Source: an uncultured Treponema sp. (GTDB lineage Bacteria; Spirochaetota; Spirochaetia; Treponematales; Treponemataceae). Taken from it: DNA of 27,098 nt. This document shows, piece after piece, positions 21,859 to 27,098 of this stretch (positions within the stretch are counted from its first letter, which is position 1; each line of letters starts with the position of its first letter). The notes beneath the pieces are model-generated. The model worked only from the letters and a program-made list of their open reading frames with translations. It was not told where the DNA came from and ran no database searches. The position numbers and the translations under genes were made by a program. Where the stretch lies: contig CAKUWD010000016.1 in the NCBI GenBank assembly GCA_934699065.1, positions 1-27,098 of the forward strand. Direction: 5' to 3'.

Positions 21859-23546
21859 AAGTAACGGATTATATAATTGAAAAACTTATAGAAAATGGTG
21901 TTTCAGATGTTTTCGGATATCCAGGAGGTGTTATTACACATTTTATGGATTCGGGGAAAAAGTATGAACCAAAAATAAAGTTACATACTTTATATCATGA
22001 GCAGGCGGCTGCATTCGCAGCTTGTGCTTATTCACAAGCAAATCATTCAACAGGTTGTGTTTATGCAACAAGTGGACCTGGGGCAACAAATCTTATAACA
22101 GGAATTGCAAATGCCTGGTATGATTCGATTCCTGTTTTATTCTTTACAGGGAATGTGGATACGTATGGTATGAAATTGAATCCTTTGATGAGACAAAGAG
22201 GTTTTCAGGAAACTGAAATATCTGAGATGGTTAAAAATATTACAAAATACAGTATATGTGTAAAAGATGCAGTTGAAATACCTGAAATATTAAATAAGGC
22301 AATTATGATTGCTAATGAAGGCCGAAAGGGCCCTGTGTTGATAGATCTTCCTGCAGATGTTCAAAGAGCAGAAATTGAACCAAAAGTAATTAAAAGTAGT
22401 AATGTACTTGATTGTGAAAAAAAGAATTTTTCTATTATTGAAAGGTTACTTAATCAATCAAAGAAACCTCTATTTTTATTAGGTGCTGGTATCAAACAGA
22501 CGTCAAACACTGAAAAAACTATTAATTTTGCCAAAAAAAATAATATTCCTTTTGTTGAATCTTTGCCCTGTTTTGATATTGCAGAATATGATTGCTCACT
22601 AAATATGGGGTGGATAGGCGCAAATGGAAAGAGATATTCAAATATTCTTCTAGATAAATGTGATTTACTTATTACTATAGGTACAAGACTTGATTTAAAA
22701 CAGGTTGGAAATATAAGAAATAAGTTTGCTCTAAACGCAAGATTAATACGAATTGATTGTGATGAGGCTGAATTTTCACTAAAAGTCAAAGATAATGAAA
22801 TACAGATAAAAGCTGATATAACAGATGTAATAAATTATTTATCTACTGTAAAAATAAAGTCTGATTATTCGGATTGGGTAAATATTTGCCAAAATGTGAA
22901 AGCAAAACTAGAAAATGAAGATTTAAGAGATTTTCATTACAAAATTCGTTCTTTAGCAAAGATATATAATGATTCCAATATAACAATTGATGTCGGGCAG
23001 TCTATGCTTTGGGTTGCACAAGGTGTTCAGCTTATAGGTGATCAGCATGTCTTTATGTCTTCCGGCTTAGGTTCTATGGGATACTCTCTTCCTGCTGCTA
23101 TTGGTGTTTATTACGCAACTCATAAAACTGTTCTTGCTTTTTGTGGGGATGGAGGATTGCAGATGAATATTCAGGAAATGGAATTTATTGCTAAAGAACA
23201 CCTACCTATTGCTATAGTCCTTCTAAATAACAGTGCTTTAGGTATGATTAGACAATTTCAGGAAAATAACTTTAATAAAGATTATGTTCATACTACATTA
23301 ACATCAGGATATGCTAATCCACAATTTGAGAAATTAGCAAATGCATATGGATTTGATTATAAGTGTATTTCAGATAATTTTACTGATTTTTCAGAAATAA
23401 AAGAAATAAGTAAGCCGACATTTTTAGAAATCAATATCAAGGGGAATACATACCTTACTCCAAATTGGGGAGAAAAAGAAGCATTGTATTCTGATATGAA
23501 ACCTCTTCTTAATAGAAGTTGTTTTGATTATTTAATGCGATTATAG
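21852..23546 (+). CDS. ThDP-dependent acetolactate-synthase-like enzyme
   Basis: A 564-residue three-domain thiamine-diphosphate enzyme. N-terminal domain: VFGYPGG (20-26), the cofactor-activating glutamate E50 in LYHEQAAA, and TSGPGATN (73-80). C-terminal ThDP motif: GDGG beginning near residue 432 and NN near 459 (LLNNSALGMIRQF). This is the acetohydroxyacid synthase/pyruvate oxidase family, but no regulatory subunit or branched-chain genes are nearby. Within a polysaccharide cluster, homologues such as YerE attach a two-carbon unit to a nucleotide sugar to make branched sugars; that role is plausible here but inferred. GGAAAATGAT precedes the ATG. AT-rich like the rest of the cluster. Confidence 0.82.
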   Translation: MVKVTDYIIEKLIENGVSDVFGYPGGVITHFMDSGKKYEPKIKLHTLYHEQAAAFAACAYSQANHSTGCVYATSGPGATNLITGIANAWYDSIPVLFFTGNVDTYGMKLNPLMRQRGFQETEISEMVKNITKYSICVKDAVEIPEILNKAIMIANEGRKGPVLIDLPADVQRAEIEPKVIKSSNVLDCEKKNFSIIERLLNQSKKPLFLLGAGIKQTSNTEKTINFAKKNNIPFVESLPCFDIAEYDCSLNMGWIGANGKRYSNILLDKCDLLITIGTRLDLKQVGNIRNKFALNARLIRIDCDEAEFSLKVKDNEIQIKADITDVINYLSTVKIKSDYSDWVNICQNVKAKLENEDLRDFHYKIRSLAKIYNDSNITIDVGQSMLWVAQGVQLIGDQHVFMSSGLGSMGYSLPAAIGVYYATHKTVLAFCGDGGLQMNIQEMEFIAKEHLPIAIVLLNNSALGMIRQFQENNFNKDYVHTTLTSGYANPQFEKLANAYGFDYKCISDNFTDFSEIKEISKPTFLEINIKGNTYLTPNWGEKEALYSDMKPLLNRSCFDYLMRL

Positions 23547-23559
23547 GATAGATCAAAAA

Positions 23560-23761
23560 ATGAAAGCACTAGAAGGCAAAACAGGAGTTGTAACGGGAGC
23601 AACATCAGGAATAGGTGCTGGAGTTGCAAGACTTTTGCAGAAAATGGTTGTAAGTTAGCATTAATAGGTCGTAATACTGAACGTGGAAAAAAAAGCTTGA
23701 AAAAGAATTGGCTGAGAAATACAACATAGAATGTTGTTTTATCTGTTGTGATGTAAGTTTG
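23560..23761 (+). pseudogene. Decayed short-chain dehydrogenase/reductase, N-terminal part
   Basis: From ATG 23560 the frame reads MKALEGKTGVVTGATSGIGAGVAR, including the SDR dinucleotide-binding motif TGATSGIG. A frameshift near 23630 moves the match to the frame reading FAENGCKLALIGRNTERG, and another in the run of eight As near 23690 moves it to KLEKELAEKYNIECCFICCDVS. The match then ends: the catalytic YxxxK part is gone. GGATAG upstream and the 13-base gap after the ThDP enzyme show it was the next gene of the operon. A lost reductase partner of the ThDP enzyme is a reasonable guess. Confidence 0.8.
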
Positions 23762-23952
23762 GAAATTATATGGTGTATATGTTTGTTTCGTATAAATTCT
23801 ATAATATAAAGTAAAATTAAATATGTCTAAAATATTTATCAATATTTCAACTGTAGTACTTATATTCATAAGTACATTCAATTAAATTGGTAGTATTATT
23901 AATGTATAGAAACATAATTATATGAGACCATATTCTCAATGGATGATATTTC
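23762..23952. other. AT-rich scar between the SDR remnant and the EpsG-like gene
   Basis: Together with the pseudogene this is about 400 bases without an intact gene. It contains a possible -10 box TATAAT (23800-23805) without a convincing -35, and a 20-codon reading (MSKIFINISTVVLIFISTFN, 23823-23885) that lacks a ribosome binding site. Best explained as a deletion or recombination joint. Confidence 0.5.
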
Positions 23953-24996
23953 ATGTGGTTCTACGTAATATATCTTTTTTTAATTATTCTCTTAGCTGGG
24001 CGATATAGACTTTCAACCAATTCAAAGGTTTTGAATAAGAGTCTAGGATTTAACATTGCTATAATATCTATAATAATAATATCTTCTTTACGTTATAATA
24101 TTGGATGGGATTGGAATGCCTATTTAGAAATTGTTTATCCCAAATATTATATGGCTAATTTAAATGCCTATGAACCTTTAAACAGAGTATATTTTTATTT
24201 GGCAGCAGTTACTAGAATGCCAATTGTTATGTATAGCTTATTTGCTATATCAATATATGGAGTTATTGGAAAAGCTATAAAGGATAATAGCATTTGTTTA
24301 TACGAATCTTTAATTATTTATTATTCGCTATTTTATATTGATTCATTAAGTATTTTAAGACAAATGACTGCAGTTTCTGTTGTTTTATATGGATATCGTT
24401 ATATAAAAGAAAAAAAAATATTAAAGTATCTTCTATGTTGTTATATTGCATCTTTATATCATTCAACTGCAATAATTAGTATATTTTTATATTTTATTTA
24501 TTATCAGAAAGTTACAACAGTAATGTTCATGTCTGTTATATGTATAATTTTCTTTACTGTATTGTTACCTAAAGTTTTGTCTGCTTTGGGGTTATATAAA
24601 TTTACAAAATATCTTGTTGGCGGTAAATTAGCAAATTCTAGTGGCAATTATACTAGATTAGTATATACATTGTTGTATCTGTATTGTCTTTTGTTAAGGC
24701 CAAAACTAAACCGTGAGTATAATGGTTTTCTTAATATCTGTACACTAGGAATTATTTTTCCATGGATTTTGGGTGGTCATACAGGAACTAGATTATCATA
24801 TTATTTTTTAATTTATTATGTTTTTTTGTTACCTAAATGTAATAAACGTTTTGATATAAAATATAGAGTAGTCTTCTTGATTTTCTTTTATATATATTTT
24901 TTGTTACTTATATTTGTTGCTTCTAAATCAGGAACTGGAGAGTATGTTCCATTTAGGTGGTATTTTTTTGAAAGTTTGAATCAACCGTTAAATTAG
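23953..24996 (+). CDS. EpsG-family membrane protein, probable polysaccharide polymerase
   Basis: A 347-residue integral membrane protein with about ten hydrophobic segments. The early segment SLRYNIGWDWNAYLEIVYP and the later SLSILRQMTAVSVVLYGYRYIKEKK followed by ASLYHSTAIISI match the EpsG/Wzy-like family (arginine-containing RYxxGWDWxxY and LRQ motifs, His after helix 6). Such proteins link repeat units of exopolysaccharide or O-antigen on the outer face of the inner membrane. GGATG lies upstream of the ATG. The following gene starts 2 bases after its stop. Family assignment is by motif only; sequence conservation in this class is low. Confidence 0.72.
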   Translation: MWFYVIYLFLIILLAGRYRLSTNSKVLNKSLGFNIAIISIIIISSLRYNIGWDWNAYLEIVYPKYYMANLNAYEPLNRVYFYLAAVTRMPIVMYSLFAISIYGVIGKAIKDNSICLYESLIIYYSLFYIDSLSILRQMTAVSVVLYGYRYIKEKKILKYLLCCYIASLYHSTAIISIFLYFIYYQKVTTVMFMSVICIIFFTVLLPKVLSALGLYKFTKYLVGGKLANSSGNYTRLVYTLLYLYCLLLRPKLNREYNGFLNICTLGIIFPWILGGHTGTRLSYYFLIYYVFLLPKCNKRFDIKYRVVFLIFFYIYFLLLIFVASKSGTGEYVPFRWYFFESLNQPLN

Positions 24997-24998
24997 TT

Positions 24999-26129
24999 AT
25001 GAAAATTTTAATTTCAGATATTTTTTTTAGAAAAACCTTTGATATCATTTCTATTTTAAAAAAGAAAAAAAATAACATGAGATGGGACTTAATATTAGGG
25101 GTTCCTAAAAAAGTACAAAAGAATTTTATTAATCTATTTTTAATGTATGGTATAAATGATTATGTTGTATTACGTACGGATGATAAAAATGATTTTTTTG
25201 AAGATATAGTCTCTATTTCTAAAAAATATAGTACAGAAGAAATTGTTTATTTACCTGTGGAAGAAAACACAACATCGTTTTTTTTAGATTATATCGAAAA
25301 AAATGGAACTCAAAATTTTAAGTTTCTTTTGCCTTCAAAAGAAACCTTTGACTTATTTCGTAATAAGCTAGAATTAAACAAATATTGTTTAACTAATTCT
25401 TTTCCAGCTCCTAAACTATATAATCTAGATTCTTTACAATTTCCTGTTTTATTAAAGCCAGTTCATGGTTCTGGAAGTAGGGGAATTATTAGAATATACA
25501 ATCATAAAGAATTCACAGAAGATATAAAGTTAAAAATTTTAAATGAGCCATATGTAGCACAAGAATTAATTCCAAATGGAAAAGATGTACAAGGGGCTTT
25601 TTTTCTTTGTCATGATGGACAAGTTATTGGTGCTTATACCCATCAACGGATTAGAACGTTTCCTCCTTCCGGCGGTGTTACTATTTTATCTAAATATACA
25701 AATAATACTAGGCTTATCGCAGAAAGTTCAAAATTGTTGCAATCAGTAAAATGGAACGGCTTTGTTATGCTTGAATATCTTTATGATAAGAAATGCGATA
25801 AATATAAAGTAATTGAGGCAAATCCTCGTTTATGGGGATCCATTATGCTTTCTGAGTTTTCTGGAGAAAATTTCTTAGATAATTATATAAGATTATGTGT
25901 TGATATGCCTTTATTGCCAATAAACGTAAATGAAAATGTTTATATTCGTTGGTTTGTTCCTGATTTTATATCTTTTATAAAGGGGAGGCTTAAGATAAAA
26001 GATTTTTGGAAGATAAAAAATACATGTTTAATAAATTGGACATATGCACAGAAATTAAGAGCTATTTATTATCTTTTGTATTCAACATTGCAACCTCGTA
26101 ATATAAAAAAGTTATTTATACGGAAATGA
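24999..26129 (+). CDS. ATP-grasp ligase, polysaccharide-cluster type
   Basis: A 376-residue cytosolic protein. ATP-grasp landmarks: FPVLLKPVHGSGSRG (148-162, lysine and glycine-rich loop), AQELIPNGKDVQGAFF (188-202), and the metal-binding EANPRLWGS (273-281), preceded by FVMLEY with E259. It resembles carbamoyl-phosphate-synthase-like ATP-grasp proteins found in surface-polysaccharide clusters, which join a carboxylate (often an amino acid) to an amine or hydroxyl using ATP. The substrate is unknown; decorating a sugar amine is one possibility. Starts 2 bases after the EpsG-like gene and overlaps the next gene's ATG by 4 bases, so it belongs to a coupled operon. Confidence 0.8.
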   Translation: MKILISDIFFRKTFDIISILKKKKNNMRWDLILGVPKKVQKNFINLFLMYGINDYVVLRTDDKNDFFEDIVSISKKYSTEEIVYLPVEENTTSFFLDYIEKNGTQNFKFLLPSKETFDLFRNKLELNKYCLTNSFPAPKLYNLDSLQFPVLLKPVHGSGSRGIIRIYNHKEFTEDIKLKILNEPYVAQELIPNGKDVQGAFFLCHDGQVIGAYTHQRIRTFPPSGGVTILSKYTNNTRLIAESSKLLQSVKWNGFVMLEYLYDKKCDKYKVIEANPRLWGSIMLSEFSGENFLDNYIRLCVDMPLLPINVNENVYIRWFVPDFISFIKGRLKIKDFWKIKNTCLINWTYAQKLRAIYYLLYSTLQPRNIKKLFIRK

Positions 26130-26707
26130 AAAGTATGAATGATGATAAAAAAAAAGTTGTTGTCTTTGATTTTGACAAAACCCTTACAAATTATGATACT
26201 CTTACTACCTTTTTTTCTGCTAATACCAGAGGTTTTTGTAGAATTGAGTATTTTTTTTTAAAAGTTTTATCAAAAATAAAAGTTCTTAGTGTGATACAAG
26301 AAAAAGAGATTATGTTAACAAAATTGAGTCATAAAATTAATTTAGATGAGAGTTTATCTAAATACTCAAAAGTGATTCAATTAAATACGGTTAAAAAAAT
26401 TCTTGATAACGAAATAAATATGAATAATCATGTAATAATCTTATCAGCATCTCCTGAAATTTATATAAAATCATTGTTTCCTGATTGTGAAGTTCATTGT
26501 TTGATATATGAAATTAAAAAAGGAAAGGTAAGAATAATTCAGCATCCTTATGGTAAAGATAAGGTAAATGTGTTAAAAAGTTATGGAATTGATTATATAG
26601 ATTCCATGTATTATGACAGTCTTTCAGATGAGGAATTAATTCCATTATGTTTAGAGTGGAATAAAGTAAAAGACGGAAAAATAATTTTTAAAGGCAATAA
26701 GAAATGA
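26126..26707 (+). CDS. HAD-superfamily phosphatase (HAD-IB-like)
   Basis: A 193-residue cytosolic HAD hydrolase. Motif I DFDKT (15-19) supplies the nucleophile D15 and acid/base D17, motif II is SAS (107-109), the motif III lysine is probably K144 in GKDK, and motif IV is DSLSD (164-168). The spacing fits the SerB/HAD-IB type with a small helical cap (about 30-95). It would dephosphorylate a small metabolite or sugar phosphate for the polysaccharide pathway. The ATG at 26126 overlaps the previous stop. A second in-frame ATG at 26135 is better spaced from GGA near 26121, so the protein may start at residue 4. Its TGA overlaps the next ATG. Confidence 0.82.
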   Translation: MKSMNDDKKKVVVFDFDKTLTNYDTLTTFFSANTRGFCRIEYFFLKVLSKIKVLSVIQEKEIMLTKLSHKINLDESLSKYSKVIQLNTVKKILDNEINMNNHVIILSASPEIYIKSLFPDCEVHCLIYEIKKGKVRIIQHPYGKDKVNVLKSYGIDYIDSMYYDSLSDEELIPLCLEWNKVKDGKIIFKGNKK

Positions 26708-27098
26708 ATATATTAACATTTGATGTAGAGGAATGGTTTCATATTCTTGATAATGATTCGACTCGAACTGAAAAGCAATGGGAAAATTATGAAGTTCGTA
26801 TTTATGAAAATATGGAACGAGTTTTTAATTTGTTAGAAGAAACAAATACAAAGGCTACTTTTTTTATTATTGGTTGGATAGCCAAAAAATATCCTGATAT
26901 AGTAAAAAAGATTGCCGAAAAATATACAATAGGTAGTCATACTATGAATCATCAATTGGTATGGCAGCAGTCTCATGAGGAATTTAAGCAGGATGTAATT
27001 TCATCTATAAAGCTTTTGGAGGATATTTCTGGTAAAAAGGTTAATATGTTTCGTGCACCAGGCTTTTCTATTCGGGAGACTGAAGGTTGGGCAATAGA
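26704..27098 (+). CDS. NodB-type polysaccharide deacetylase (partial, runs off the window)
   Basis: The first 131 codons of a carbohydrate esterase family 4-like protein. It begins MNILTFDVEEWFH, with the D/E-rich first motif of the class seen in exopolysaccharide systems, followed by TKATFFIIGWIAKKYPDIVKKI, then the metal-binding SHTMNH (HxxxH) motif, and FRAPGFSI (RxP motif). No signal peptide, so it acts in the cytosol or on membrane-linked glycan precursors. It should remove N- or O-acetyl groups from a sugar. Start overlaps the HAD gene as ATGA, indicating translational coupling. The C-terminus lies outside the window. Confidence 0.85.
   Translation, partial: MNILTFDVEEWFHILDNDSTRTEKQWENYEVRIYENMERVFNLLEETNTKATFFIIGWIAKKYPDIVKKIAEKYTIGSHTMNHQLVWQQSHEEFKQDVISSIKLLEDISGKKVNMFRAPGFSIRETEGWAI

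Noticed and set aside
23823..23885. A 20-codon hydrophobic reading frame (MSKIFINISTVVLIFISTFN)
   Set aside because: No ribosome binding site, AT-rich scar sequence, no similarity recognised; chance is sufficient.

Overview
The window reads as chromosomal DNA of a diderm spirochaete, most likely a host-associated Treponema. Support comes from a TolC / hairpin-less adaptor / RND operon laid out like the Borrelia Bes pump, outer-membrane-type small proteins ending in aromatic residues, a loose lipoprotein box, a prfA-prmC pair, and dense palindromic repeats between genes. No rRNA, tRNA, CRISPR array, transposase or integrase was seen. The genus is inferred from overall resemblance, not from a marker gene.

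Left and middle part (1-19.3 kb, moderate GC): housekeeping and envelope genes. In order: the tail of an unknown gene, a small outer-membrane-type protein, adenylosuccinate lyase (purB), a sodium:solute symporter, homoserine O-acyltransferase (metA type, predicted acetyl-CoA user, minus strand), an alpha/beta hydrolase with a degenerate active site, then a tight run of U32 peptidase-family protein (TrhP-like), outer-membrane-type protein and lipoprotein metallophosphoesterase. A long RelA/SpoT homologue (minus strand) follows, with an apparently dead hydrolase half and no ACT domain. Next is a four-gene pump operon: TolC-like channel, hairpin-less adaptor, RND pump and a small PII-like protein. 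Then come prmC and prfA on the minus strand.

Most gaps here are filled by three families of palindromic intergenic repeats, abbreviated by their cores: GTCATCCTGAAC, GTCATTGCGAG and CGGTGGTTGAG. Several copies are followed by a T run and serve as terminators. Variation in the first family is compensated within each small hairpin. Four genes (purB, symporter, hydrolase, prfA) have a -10 box only 6-10 bases before the ATG and no Shine-Dalgarno sequence, which suggests leaderless mRNAs.

Boundary (19.3-21.4 kb): an ATPase_2/DUF234-type protein with a PD-(D/E)XK-like motif, transcribed from a promoter overlaid by two palindromes and a duplicated start region; a minus-strand remnant of a NusG/LoaP-type factor; a repeat-derived terminator; then a promoter followed by a roughly 120-nt strongly foldable segment that may be an unassigned structured RNA or operon leader.

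Right part (21.4-27.1 kb, clearly AT-richer): a surface-polysaccharide cluster, all on the plus strand and running off the window. It has a decayed Wzx-type flippase fragment, a ThDP-dependent acetolactate-synthase-like enzyme, a decayed short-chain dehydrogenase, an EpsG-like membrane polymerase, an ATP-grasp ligase, a HAD phosphatase and the start of a NodB-type deacetylase. The last four are nearly contiguous or overlap. The composition shift and two pseudogenes point to an acquired, partly rearranged O-antigen or capsule locus.
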